From: Dastarcus helophoroides
Taxonomy: Eukaryota; Arthropoda; Insecta; Coleoptera; Bothrideridae
Length of the DNA: 64,000 nt
Assembly: GCA_028583605.1 (NCBI GenBank)
Contig: CM053337.1
Span: 12,178,634-12,242,633 of the forward strand
Reading direction: 5' to 3'
A program made the position numbers and the translations under genes. The notes under the pieces were generated by a model. It was not told the DNA's origin, made no database searches, and was given only the letters and a program-made list of their open reading frames with translations. Below, piece after piece: positions 46,807 to 56,769 of the stretch. Position 1 is the first letter of the stretch, and each line of letters begins with the position of its first letter.

Positions 46807-47530
46807 ATGGACTCTTTTGGTAAGTTTTTATATTACCTTTGTTTTTTAATTTTCATCTCTGTTTTTTTAATTTTCATGTATATATTTTAATCAATCGGTT
46901 GTGATATTATTATATTTTAAGTTGGTTTGATTTTAAATTATTTCAGAATATATTTAAAAAAATGTTTTGTTGCATCTATGCACCTTATTCGTAGAAAGTT
47001 CAACAAGCACTCTATTATCTCATTCATCCCATTAATTTTTTACTAGTTGATTATACTCATACTTATAAAGTTACAGAAGTAAAATTACATAATGCTTACA
47101 AAACTCGAAGCTTTATATTCATTACCTTTATTTTTCTGTTTCAGATGAGGCAATAACAAATTTTGTGCGGGAGCGTCTCCCGCCCCAGCTTAGGGTAAGT
47201 AGATTTAATTAAATTTTAGTCTACGTAAGGTAAAGAAACCGGTTAATTTTTAAGGTTTACAAAAAAAGCAACCTATCCATTGGAATACTCAAAACTGATT
47301 GTTTTTTACTTTTCAGAACTGTCGGACGATAGTGTTTTGCGGGGTGGGAGACGCCCGCACCCCCCCGGGATTCATATCCCTGGGGGTGTTAAATAATAGA
47401 CGTGTATACTACTCCCCTCCCGACAGGGAGGGGATAGTAGTAATTTACGTTTTACGTTCTGGTGAGTTTTAATGCATATCGATTACTAAAAATTGTTAAT
47501 TTATATAATTTTGTTACAGAAGGCCAATAA
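46807..47530 (+). CDS. Small four-exon gene of unknown function
   Basis: Not visible as a single open frame; it appears only on splicing. Exons: 46807-46819 (donor GGTAAG), 47145-47194 (acceptor TTTCAG, donor GGTAAGT), 47317-47461 (acceptor TTTTCAG, donor GGTGAGT) and 47520-47530 (acceptor GTTACAG). Phase is kept at all three introns and the product is 72 residues. It starts MDSFDEAITNFVRERLPP and contains IVFCGVGDARTPPGF and VYYSPPDREGIVVIYVLR. AATAAA overlaps the stop codon, and a TATA box sits 62 bp before the ATG. Reading through intron 3 gives a product of similar length. I recognise no family and no signal peptide. Exons 2 and 3 are far more GC-rich than their introns and form several hairpins. 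A structured RNA is an alternative. Confidence 0.55.
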
Positions 47531-47775
47531 AATCAATGTTTTTATATATCTGTGTTTGTTTAAATAATCACTTGTTAACCCGCCAGTACTAATGTACTTT
47601 AGAATCACAATTTTACTAACGCCGGTCGGTGAGACCGCATTGCAGAAATCTCAATAATTTAAATCGAATGAGGTAATAATTATGTTTATTCAAAATTTTT
47701 TTAAAAAAATACATAGATTTTACTCACAACAGATAATTTCGTTATAATATACCGTATACATGTACTTTTTTAACA

Positions 47776-48776
47776 ATGACAAACGTTAAACAAAATATTT
47801 CTTTATTAAGATTACTAATTGATACCGTCCCATATTATGATGGAGACGAAAATACTTTAGAAATTTTCATAAACGCTTGCGAATATTTGTTTATAAAATT
47901 TCCAGCATCGGATATGCAAAGCTATCTGTTAAGAGTTGTTATCGGAAAGCTAAAAGGCCAAGCACAAATTATAATAGGTTGGAGAAATAAATTAAATCCT
48001 TGGGCAGCTTTAAAAGAAGCCCTTAGACTAAATTTTGGGGACCAACGGAACTTAGAATGCCTCGAGCAAGATATCTTTAACGTTCAACCACATAAAAACG
48101 AAACTCCTTTCGATTTCGGGAAGAGAATCCAAATTGTTAAAAGCAGACTACATGCTAAAGCAAAATCTTCCACTCCTTTAGAAATGTCGAAATAAGCCAA
48201 AATTATTCATAGTAAACAATACGACAATATTGCACTTAGAGCAGAGGGCTCATAGGAAATTTGCAAACGCTTGTAAGACTAAGAAACCTTCCATCACTAA
48301 TAATAGCAATGTCATTTGTTATAGAGGAAGAAAATTTTAGATACGTACAAAATGCGAATAATCCCTGTCCCAATAAACCCCAAAATCTTTCACAGCATAA
48401 TCGCCACCAAAGAAATAATCAAAGTCCCAGATATTGTCCCCAGCAATACCAGCCACAATATCATCATCAACAACCCTTTTATTATGCACAAAATCCTCAA
48501 CAAAACTACCATCATCAAAACAATATGTCTTTCCCCAGTCAACTGATTGACATTCGTCCCATTCAACGACCCCGTAAAAATATTTCACCAATTCCCAGGT
48601 ATTTGGCACACCCAAAAATGTTTTTAAACCTACAGGTCGCGTTCCCGAAAACAAACCGGAACCCATGTCCACCACATCAAGAAATTCTAGCTCATTTAAT
48701 AAAGGTTTTAGTAACTGCTACCATAATGAAAAAATGTCCACTATTTCCTACAATTAGTCAAACCGATTTCGTCTAA
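47776..48776 (+). pseudogene. Errantivirus gag
   Basis: 47776-48195 reads a Gypsy-type capsid: LLIDTVPYYDGDENTLEIF, then INACEYLFIKF, LNPWAALKEALRLNFGDQRN and the F-x-x-G-K-R helix (PFDFGKRIQ). It ends in a stop at 48193. The rest continues in another frame from 48261 (LQTLVRLRNLPSL-like start, then ENFRYVQN) into a Gln/His/Asn-rich C-terminus (YCPQQYQPQYHHQQP). Gypsy Gag of the errantivirus group often lacks a CCHC knuckle and has such a low-complexity end. It would assemble the particle. Broken by at least one stop and one frame change. Confidence 0.8.
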
Positions 48777-49019
48777 CAAGCCAACAAAAATTCCCCTTTG
48801 AAGAATTCCAATTAATAGAAATTCCATTAGAGGAAGATGATGTTACGAAATTTCTAGCCCCGTTCACGAAGAATATGATAATGAAATCGAAAGCGAATCA
48901 TTCGATTCCACCCAAAATTCTCAACAAAATTTTCATCAAGTCCAGCCAGAAAACCTCAAAACGTAATCTGTGACACAAACACTTCAAATTAATATATTGC
49001 TCTTCCTTAAATTGAAATA

Positions 49020-49388
49020 AACTACCCACCCATAAAACTACTCATCGACATAGGGTGTCACTTATCTATAATTCGCCCTCGCATCGCAGAAAAATTCTTC
49101 CTTTCAAGTATTTATAGAGAAAATTTTACAATTAAAACAGCCACTGGTGAAAAAGAACTAAAATTCAAAGCCAATATACCGGCTTTTCCCGAATTTAAAA
49201 CCGCAAAGGAAATTAATTTCCTCCTCTGTGACTTCCATGACTATTTTGACGGAGTGCTAGGTTTAAAAGAATTGATAGAGATGAAATTTAGCATAGATCT
49301 AGTTAATAGACAACTGGTTAATGATAGAATAAGAATCCCTTTTAAGTATACGGGAATCAAAATAATAAAAGCGATACATTTAGTGTAG
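49020..49388 (+). pseudogene. Errantivirus protease remnant
   Basis: A frame of about 120 codons with IKLLIDIGCHLSIIRPR at its start, the position of the aspartic protease D-T/S-G loop. Here the middle residue is Ile, so catalysis is unlikely. Conserved downstream features are present: a flap-like TATGEKELKFKANIP and LLCDFHDYFDGVLGLKEL, the second conserved strand. It ends in a TAG at about 49386. The reverse transcriptase that should follow is missing. The enzyme would normally process the Gag-Pol polyprotein. Confidence 0.7.
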
Positions 49389-49479
49389 ATTTGCATAAAA
49401 TATGTAAACTAAAGGTCCCTGTAAATATTGAAAACGACGCGTAGAAATTAATGCCATTGCCGACTTAGAAACGTCATCC

Positions 49480-50590
49480 CTTCACGTAAATACAGAGGAC
49501 ATTAACGAATTAATTAATGAATACCTAATTGAACCTGAATTATCTCCCTTTGATTCCCCTAATCCTTGAGAAAATACAAAAGAACCCAAAGTCAAGATAA
49601 TATCAAATATCCAAATAAGACCTTCTGAACCCACCGATAACGAAACCGTCCATTCCGCAATAGAAAACCCGATCCTAGAGATGCCGATCACGGAAAAGCC
49701 CCTTAACTTCTTTAAACGCCAAATCGTCATAAATTGCACCAAAGATGGCTTAAACAAACCTAAAATCGATATCGAAAATTTTTTTGACAAAACCCGAATT
49801 ACCATGAACCTCTCCTCGATTAATTTCGAAACACATTTACTAGAAGCTATAAAAAATTATTTTGTCCTGAATCAATCACACGCAATATACTTCAAACAGC
49901 ATAACAATAGCCAAATATTTTCAAATATAATACAATCGTTTTTTAAGAATGCTGCATTTAAATTTAAACCACTAGATTTTTGGAAGACGTTATGACCTCC
50001 GACGATCAAAAGTTAAAATTAGAATAGTATCACATTGGCAAAACAGTCCATAAAGATATAAACGAAATGAACGCTTCTCTTTCAAAAAATTATTACTGGT
50101 CCAACATGTTGAAATATATAACAAATTACGTGAATAATTGCAAAATTTGTCTAACTCTCAAATTTAACTTAACGCCAACCTCTAGTAAACCCTTTGAACA
50201 TATACATTTGGACACTTTCAAAATTTTGAACCATACCTTTTTAACTGTCTTAGACTCTTCTTCCCGATATGGCCAAGCTTATCCAATCGAATCTCAAAAC
50301 CCCATAAATATAATTGACTGTCTATTAATCTATATTACCCACCATGGATTACCCTAAAAATCACCGTAGATTGTGGCGGAAAATTTAATTGCTTAAATGA
50401 CTTTTGCAAACTCCACAAAATAGAATTTCATTATACCACTCCCAAAAATTCGAACAGTAATTTCCCTGTTGAAAGATTTTATTCAACAATAGGAGAAGAA
50501 ATTCGATGTTTAAAATTAGAAAAACCTCATGAACCGGCTAAAATTTTAATGACCCATGTTACGGAATTTTTCCCCAGTAAAGGAGTCGTG
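49480..50590 (+). pseudogene. Errantivirus pol: post-RNase H region and integrase N-terminus and core
   Basis: 49480-49995 is the linker between RNase H and integrase (NPILEMPITEKPLNFFKRQI). 50020-50357 has the HHCC zinc-binding N-terminal domain (HIGKTVHKDINE...CKIC) and the first catalytic Asp in HIHLDTFKIL. After a frame change at 50356 come TVDCGGKF with the second Asp and PVERFYSTIGEEIR with the catalytic Glu. All three D,D,E positions can be seen. The frame ends at GVVA-stop near 50596, where unrelated DNA starts. A stop lies at about 49570 and frames change near 50000. Confidence 0.8.
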
Positions 50591-50609
50591 GCTTAGTATT
50601 TATAATTTA

Positions 50610-50735
50610 CGAGAAATTTTTCTAAGTGCCAATCTATGAAATAATTTCCTTCACTATCGCCGGCTAGCGTTGGGAAAAGAGCAAGAGCCTCTTCTTATTA
50701 CAGGCTGGGAGTCGTACACCCCTGCGAGGACCCCT
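50610..50735 (+). repeat. Repeat shared with 63665-63775 (inverted)
   Basis: CTAAGTGCCA, ATTTCCTTCACTATCGCCGG, TAGCGTTGGG, AAGAGCCTCTTCTTATTA and GGCTGGGAGTCGTACACC all have counterparts in reverse orientation near the telomeric array. Small differences show the copies are diverged. Confidence 0.85.
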
Positions 50736-50977
50736 CGTTTGGGCCGATGTGACAATCTAGTGAGTGGAAAACTTTCCAAAAATTTACAAGTCCGGAACTC
50801 AGGAGTGAAAATATTTCGAAGTCCAAGATTCCGCTTAAATAGAATCAAACCAGGTGGTTTTGGATCACGCAATTTACCTAACGGAGACGTAGAAAAATCA
50901 CCAAAATATATCTAAAACGGAAGCTAGACAACTCACTCCTAGATGGCGTAGTTCCCGGTAGCGGCGCGTCTCCTTGG

Positions 50978-50998
50978 CACTCTCTCTCTCTCTCTCTG
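50978..50998. repeat. (CT)n microsatellite
   Basis: About 9 CT units. Confidence 0.9.
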
Positions 50999-51959
50999 TG
51001 ACCTACCTTGTTGAGAGTGTTGCCGTCTATGTTTTAACCTTACAATTTAGACAGGCAGGAAAATAATTCTTAGAACCAATAAAACAAAGTATTTCAAAAG
51101 CAGAATAAGTTCAAGTGTATTGCACTTTTTTAAAAATTAACAATATACGCACGCAATGAGGTGAGTGTATATCCCACAAAATTTCTTATTCCGATCTTAG
51201 GTTAAAATTATTGACCCTCTATTTAATGTGAAAGAAAGTGCGCACTTTGTTCCGTACAATTCCTTACAAAAGCTGGTAAACTTTACCTTGGAATTATATA
51301 TAAAATATTCTATTCATGAATACAAATATTAAAAACCCACCAGAAAATGCTAAGTAAAGAAACGAAAAAGGGGCTGAAGGTAATTATCATATAAAACCGT
51401 ATTATAATTTAGGTAAAATCCAAATAACTGACACATATATGGTTCCAGCTAAGCTGAGACAATTCCCATGTAATAATATGAAAAAGGGGGTACTTAAGTG
51501 ATCGTCGCGAAGGGTCCCAGGTCGACGTGGATGCTTTTACTTCGTGCGGCCACTGAGTAGGTTCACAAGAACTCACTTCACCGAAGTCCTCGAGGCCCAC
51601 ACTTGGAGGTTTCCACGAGACGGTGACTACTCCTTTGGAACTCCTCGTGTCACTATACAGGTCGTGAATGGGAGATCATAGATGAATCCAGAATGAAGAT
51701 GGCAAGGATCTCAAAATAAAACTGATAAGGATCTCAACCGAAATACCGAGGGTTGAGGGGCACATGCTCATACCTTGGTTATTGGTCGGCTCTGCCGCGT
51801 GCTTGGGGAGCACCTCCCTGCTTATTTCGGAAATACCGGAACCATTTGAGTCTTTCGTCCTAACCCAGTAACACTATGAAATACAATCACCCCAGACGGT
51901 CCGAAGATGGGTTACAGTAAATCCCTTACAGGAAAAACATCCAAAATCCACTTGGAAAA

Positions 51960-52209
51960 CTCTGTAACATCACCTTGAGAAGGATGACACCCAAGTGAAC
52001 GACGAGAGAGAAGATGTCCGATTTCCCCCCAGACAAAAGATAAATCCCACCAAAAGAAAGAAAAGATAACAAGTCGATTAAATGAAGTCAGACAAGAACC
52101 CCAAAACTTTAATCCCGATGACGAAGCATATGTAGTAAGTAAAGAAAGAAATAAGGCAAAACCAAAATTCTTTGAAACTAAAGTCGTAACAGACAATCAC
52201 GAGAAATGA
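51960..52209 (+). pseudogene. Errantivirus integrase C-terminus
   Basis: The plus frame reads KKEKITSRLNEVRQEP, then DDEAYVVSKERNKAKPKFF and ETKVVTDNHEK-stop, the usual last residues of errantivirus pol before the env splice region. It is separated from the integrase core by the 1.4-kb foreign block. A splice-acceptor-like TTTCAG lies at 52278, shortly before the env start, as expected for a spliced env message. Confidence 0.7.
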
Positions 52210-52303
52210 ATTAGTGACCACGGAACCTACCATAAATCATGTATAAAGAAACCCCATACTCATACCTAAAATTTCCTTTCAGGCAATCCTTTACGGACAC
52301 AAG

Positions 52304-53320
52304 ATGAAAAATTTAGTCATAGTATTCACAATTTTCATAATAACTCCTGCCCTAAGTTCGGACATAGACATAATCCCCATAATATCCGAAATACTCCCCT
52401 TTCACCTTGGAAAAGGTAAGGTTGTACAAAACAAACACACCTTTATCCATTATGTAGATATAAATCCCTTAATTACACTCCTACAAAACGCCATAGAATA
52501 TTATAATGCAATAAATATAACTTTAGATTCGAATAATACCTGTACAAACGTTTTAAAAAATCTAACGGCACATGTTCACTATCTCATAATTCAATCTGAA
52601 ATCAAACTAAACAATTTAAAACCCCACTTTCGACAGAAATGTGGACTGTTTGATATCATTGGTAAAACATCAAAATTTTTATTTGGCACACTTGATTCTG
52701 AGGATGGTAAAAAATACGATGAAGCATTGAGACTGCTGACAGACGATAAGGAATCTCTTAACAAACAAATAGAATTACAAACATCTATAACAAAAAACTT
52801 GGTCACTAATTATAATAGTACGATCACGACTATTATTAAAAATAAAAAATTAATACAACTAAAACTAAACTATTTCCAGGAAAATATGTCACAATCGATT
52901 AACGACATAACAGCCTTAATACGTGTACAAAATACAATAGATCAAAAAATATTAAACTGTCAAAATTTAATTTCTCTTTTGGACAATATTGAAAATTCTA
53001 TAACATTTGCGAAAATTAACGTAATACACTATTCTGTAATACCTCACAACGAATTAATTAATATAATTCAAAAGGTTACACAATTATATGGTAACAACAA
53101 AATTCCAAACTTTGAAAATGCTCTATCCTACTATAAAATTATTAAAGCGAAAGTATCTGTTCATAACAACAAAATTATTTTTGCAATAGAAGTTCCTATT
53201 TTTCATTCCGACAATTTCGACATATACCATGACTTCAAACCAAATTTCATGTTTGTGCTGCAAATAATAAAAAAGATACAAAGAGTCAAAATAACCCTCT
53301 TTTCTGTCATTTTTTTTTGA
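52304..53320 (+). CDS. Errantivirus envelope-like protein
   Basis: An uninterrupted 338-codon frame, the best kept part of this element. The first 19 residues form a signal peptide (MKNLVIVFTIFIITPALSS). At residues 110-113 the sequence is RQKC, followed by GLFDIIGKTSKFLFGTL. This is where the baculovirus F-like envelope proteins of Gypsy-type retroviruses have a basic cleavage site and a fusion peptide; here a Cys lies directly before the fusion-peptide-like part, so processing is probably lost. A long helical region rich in Asn/Lys/Ile follows, consistent with heptad repeats (about residues 150-240). The usual membrane anchor is not seen: the frame ends in an unrelated tail (FSVIFF). It is thus a truncated relic. 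Confidence 0.8.
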   Translation: MKNLVIVFTIFIITPALSSDIDIIPIISEILPFHLGKGKVVQNKHTFIHYVDINPLITLLQNAIEYYNAINITLDSNNTCTNVLKNLTAHVHYLIIQSEIKLNNLKPHFRQKCGLFDIIGKTSKFLFGTLDSEDGKKYDEALRLLTDDKESLNKQIELQTSITKNLVTNYNSTITTIIKNKKLIQLKLNYFQENMSQSINDITALIRVQNTIDQKILNCQNLISLLDNIENSITFAKINVIHYSVIPHNELINIIQKVTQLYGNNKIPNFENALSYYKIIKAKVSVHNNKIIFAIEVPIFHSDNFDIYHDFKPNFMFVLQIIKKIQRVKITLFSVIFF

Positions 53321-53329
53321 AATATTGAA

Positions 53330-53695
53330 ATATCTTTAAAACTATTAAAGATAGCAATAAACATGTATACATAAACTCACCTTATTTTTCTACGCAGAAT
53401 CCAAATAAAGTATAAGATTTGGGGGTTGCCATTTAAAATAAGAAAGTTGATCTATACTTCCGGTATAACAGGTAGTGGGAGGAAGTTGAAAATATTTTTG
53501 AAAGGTAGCTTAGCTCCGATTAGCCCCATCGACAAAATCAGTTTGCCTTTATAATAAGTGATCTTCCATATAAAGGTAACTTCCCAACTAAAAAAAAACA
53601 CCCTGTATACCCATGACCTCTAATGCGTTAATACATTTATTTGAAATAATTATAACTAATATTAAACAAATACAAATTAGGTTGTTCAACCCTTT
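53330..53695. other. Intergenic, repeat-like, ends in ACACCCTGTATAC
   Basis: 53420-53610 resembles the 3' parts of insect dispersed repeats that end in ACACCCTGTAT. No gene was seen. Confidence 0.4.
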
Positions 53696-53861
53696 AGTTA
53701 TTGCTGACCAAGGCAAGGCGCTAGGTCAGTACTCTGAAGTTATAAAAGAATCAAGGCGTGAAAAGTCATCGCCTGTAGCCGCTCCGTGCCGCAATTAATA
53801 AATTGTTAGTTAGATAAAATTTCGTTAAATGTAAAAACCTTATTCGTTTACACATTTAACT
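53696..53861 (+). repeat. LTR of a second errantivirus
   Basis: Begins AGTTA and ends TAACT (5-bp inverted ends), contains TATAAAAG at 53739 and AATAAA at 53799, and is followed at once by a primer-binding site. No second copy lies in the window. Confidence 0.65.
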
Positions 53862-53878
53862 GGCGCAGTCGCTGTAAG
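53861..53878 (+). promoter_or_regulatory. Primer-binding site, tRNA-Ser type
   Basis: TGGCGCAGTCGCTGTAAG directly follows the LTR. TGGCGCAGTCG is the known tRNA-Ser-type primer site of the 17.6/297 group of Gypsy elements. Confidence 0.75.
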
Positions 53879-54079
53879 ATTTGTTGGCCGGTCTCGCGAA
53901 AAGGTGCCGTTTTGTCTCAACGATTTACCAACAATCAACCCGCTCTAAAGAAGCAAAGAAGAAAAGGAACTGTCTAGAGACGATGAAGTCTTCAGAGCCC
54001 TCCAGATGCTAACAGCAGTGAAAGCCCTGTAAGTACTTATGTCATATAGAGGTCCATTAAATTCGAATTTTCACCCATA

Positions 54080-54981
54080 TTAAAACCTGCGAAACTAGTT
54101 TTGAAAGAATATCAAGACTTAGTAACGGTTGCAAATATGACACCTCAATTAAATTTGAATATCTGGGAATTAAAAGAATATTTGGAAATCGTTCCAATAT
54201 TCAAAGGGGAAGCGGAATTGCTTCCGTATTTTATTCAAGAATGTGAAAAAGTTATCAAGTATTTTTGTGATGTTGAAGTGCATGATAACCCGAAAAATGA
54301 TTTTTTAATGTCAAGAATCAGATCGAAAAATTCAAGGTGAAGCAAGTTTATTTGTTTCAAACCAACAAATCAATAATTGGCAAGAGTTAAAATCTTTACT
54401 TTTGTGCTCGTATGCTGATAAAAGAGATGATGCCACGCTAGCTGTCGAAATGAACAGACTAGAACAAGGTAGTTTAAACCCATTTGAATTCTACAAACGA
54501 ATTCAAAGAATTTTAAATTCACAAATTACCTATTCAAATATGCACTATGGTCTAAACCAAGGACTCAATAATTACTTTCGCAGAGTTGCGTTAAAAACCT
54601 TACTAAATGGTTTAAAGGAATCGTTGGGTTCTCTTATGAGAACGAAGGACCCAAAAGACTTGGAAACCGCTTTAAATTTATTAACCAATACTTACCAGAA
54701 AGAAATTAACAATCAGAAATTTAATAAACAATCAAATAGCAAAACCTACTCCAATGCGTATCTCTACGGCTAACACTTACAGACCACCACCAAAACGACC
54801 ATATCCAAACTTCAATGCTAAAGAACTTCATTCTTTACTCGAAAATTTTAATAATTTAAATATAGATACGCAAAATGATGATCAGTTAATTGAATCAGAA
54901 GCTGATTGTTCCGTTAAGTATTCCCCTTACAATGATTTTTTAGAGGAAATTGCCTCTGAACAAGAAATATCCCAAAATTAG
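54080..54981 (+). pseudogene. Gag of the second errantivirus
   Basis: Starts about 220 bp after the primer site. Segments: 54101-54340 (LNIWELKEYLEIVPIFKGEA, then LLPYFIQECEKVIKYF), then after a frame change 54340-54773 (SYADKRDDATLAVEMNRLEQ, PFEFYKRIQRILN). 54754-54981, in a further frame, ends with an acidic, Asn-rich tail (LLENFNNLNIDTQ). The order and motifs are those of a Gypsy capsid protein with a low-complexity C-terminus. Pol and env do not follow; the sequence runs into a tandem repeat. It is therefore a 5' LTR plus gag fragment, separate from the first errantivirus. Confidence 0.75.
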
Positions 54982-55086
54982 AATTAATGAATTTTGTTAA
55001 CAATGTTTCAGAACTTCCCCTTTTTGCGGCGCATGCGCGAGTTTCGACCAATGATGAGCGACTTTGGGTCAGTTAATGACCTTTAA

Positions 55087-55640
55087 GAGAGGGGGTTAAT
55101 GAACTTTTAGGTAATGTGACACTTTAAAGGTTAATACCACTGAAGGTAACATGATATTTTCAAGGTCAACACCAAGATTCCTAGAATATGGAGTAATAAG
55201 ATACTTTTAAGGTTATCTCGCTTCACTATAATATGATAGGTTGAGTCAAAGAACTTAAACATTCATAGAATACGGAGTCACAGAACTCCAATAAAGGTCA
55301 TGACCTCAAATAGTTATTTATAGCCACATTAAGCCGAGGCTAATGAACTTAAATAATTATTTTTAATGAGAGGAGATTAATGAACTTTTAGGTAACGTGA
55401 CACTTTAAAGGTTAATACCACTGAAGGTAACATGATATTTTCAAGGTCAACACCAAAATTCCTAAAATATGGGGTAATAGAACTTTAAGGTAATAAGACG
55501 CTTTCAAGGTTATCTCGCTTCAATATAATATGATGGGTCGAGTTAAAGAACTTCAATATTCCTAAAATGCGGAGTCACAGAACTTTGAACTTAAATGGTT
55601 ATTTATAACCAGACCTGGCTTGAATTGCACCCCCTCAAAG
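55087..55640. repeat. Two tandem copies of a 279-bp repeat rich in AAGGTCA/AAGGTAA
   Basis: Copy 1 is about 55087-55365 and copy 2 about 55366-55640; TTAATGAACTTTTAGGTAA recurs at 55096 and 55375. Each holds many AAGGTNA hexamers. Copy 1 has the palindrome AGGTCATGACCT near 55286. Lies between the gag fragment and the Polinton-like integrase. Confidence 0.85.
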
Positions 55641-55738
55641 TTAAATAGTTTTTTACATACATGATTTAAACAAACATATGAAAGATATGGCTTTATTTGT
55701 TACAAATACATGTATTACATTATCTGTTGCAATTGATA

Positions 55739-56748
55739 CTACTGCATATCTGTTTTACTTATCCAGCTATTATCTTTATTAGCAAGTCCCAACCATTTCA
55801 CAAATAGTTTACTTCCTTTACGTTTTAACACTTTTTCCACCAAATACACATCCGGATACTTAACCTTTTGAAGCTCAATTTCATCAAATCCACCTTGGAT
55901 TTCTTCACCATTCATATCTTGCAGTAAATATGTAATCGGATTTGTAAGCTTCACTTTCTTAATAACAAATATTTCATTTGACCAATTAGGTCTATAGCCT
56001 TTCTCAAATGCCTTTCGTTCTTTGCTAATTCTGACAAAATCACCAATATTCAATTTTGAATTTTTGCCCACTACTTTCATATGAGTATATGAGGATTTCA
56101 GTATTGCCTTCTCATTCAATTTCGTAACTTGTGAAGGTTTTAAACTAATAGTACTATGAACTGTATTGTTATAACGATTAACCAATTCGTTTAGCAGATC
56201 TATCCATCGGTAGGATCCTTGTAAGCTAAATTGTTTCCACATCAAATTTTTTAAAGTACGGTTCACCCTTTCCACTATACATGCCTTTTTTGTTGAAAAT
56301 ACACTGTAATGATCGATGCGTTTTTTCTCCATTAATTTTTGGAATGATTTATTAAAAAATTCTTTACCCATATCAGTCTGAAGATTTTTAGGATTATCTT
56401 TTAATTTACCCAAAATATTTTTCATAGCTCTTGTTACATCATCAGCCGATTTAGTTTTCAAAGGTTCCGCCCATACATATTTTGAAAAGCCATTAATAGC
56501 AATTAAAAATATTATTTGTAACCTTTATTCTCTCTAGAGTATGGTATCATTTCCACAAGATCTGCTTGGAAAAGGTCATTTAAACTTCTTACAATAACTC
56601 GACGTCTTCTAAATTTTTTACGAGCCGGTTTGTGGAGCTCATTTACAATTTCCTTTTTAATTAAGCTAATTGTTTTATAACTCATACTGTTTGCTTTATT
56701 TTTCATTTTGGAAGATTTTAATTCGCTAATGCTCTTTAAAGGTTTCAT
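55739..56748 (-). pseudogene. Polinton/adintovirus integrase with C-terminal chromodomain
   Basis: Two adjoining minus frames (56748-56512 and 56461-55739) make one integrase with a single frameshift near 56510. N-terminal: ELHKPARKKFRRRRVIVRSL, then the first catalytic Asp in LFQADLVEMIPYS. Second frame: the second Asp in NLQTDMGKEFF and the catalytic Glu in CIVERVNRTLKNLMW, giving the full D,D,E set. The C-terminal tail (about residues 205-240 of the second frame) reads YLVEKVLKRKGSKLFVKWLG and DNSWI, a chromodomain-like module known from Polinton and some Gypsy integrases that may guide insertion to marked chromatin. It is the leftmost gene of the second virus-like block. Confidence 0.9.
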
Positions 56749-56769
56749 CCTTAGAACTCTTCCTTTTTA

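Larger units (their letters stand above)
50597..51960. other. Foreign DNA interrupting pol
   Basis: No gene was recognised. It starts with a repeat shared with 63.7 kb, contains a (CT)n run and a GC-rich stretch at 51490-51660, and lacks retroviral motifs. Its ends could not be fixed to the base and no target duplication was seen. Confidence 0.5.
47776..53490 (+). mobile_element. Errantivirus (Ty3/Gypsy with env), degraded and interrupted
   Basis: Gag, protease, integrase and env follow one another on the plus strand in errantivirus order. RT and RNase H are absent between 49388 and 49480. Pol is cut again between about 50590 and 51980 by roughly 1.4 kb of unrelated DNA. A purine-rich GTGGGAGGAAGTTG at 53472 could be the polypurine tract, but no matching LTR pair was found, so the ends are approximate. 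Confidence 0.75.

Noticed and set aside
48337..48675. 112-codon minus-strand ORF
   Set aside because: Antisense to the Gln/His-rich tail of errantivirus gag.
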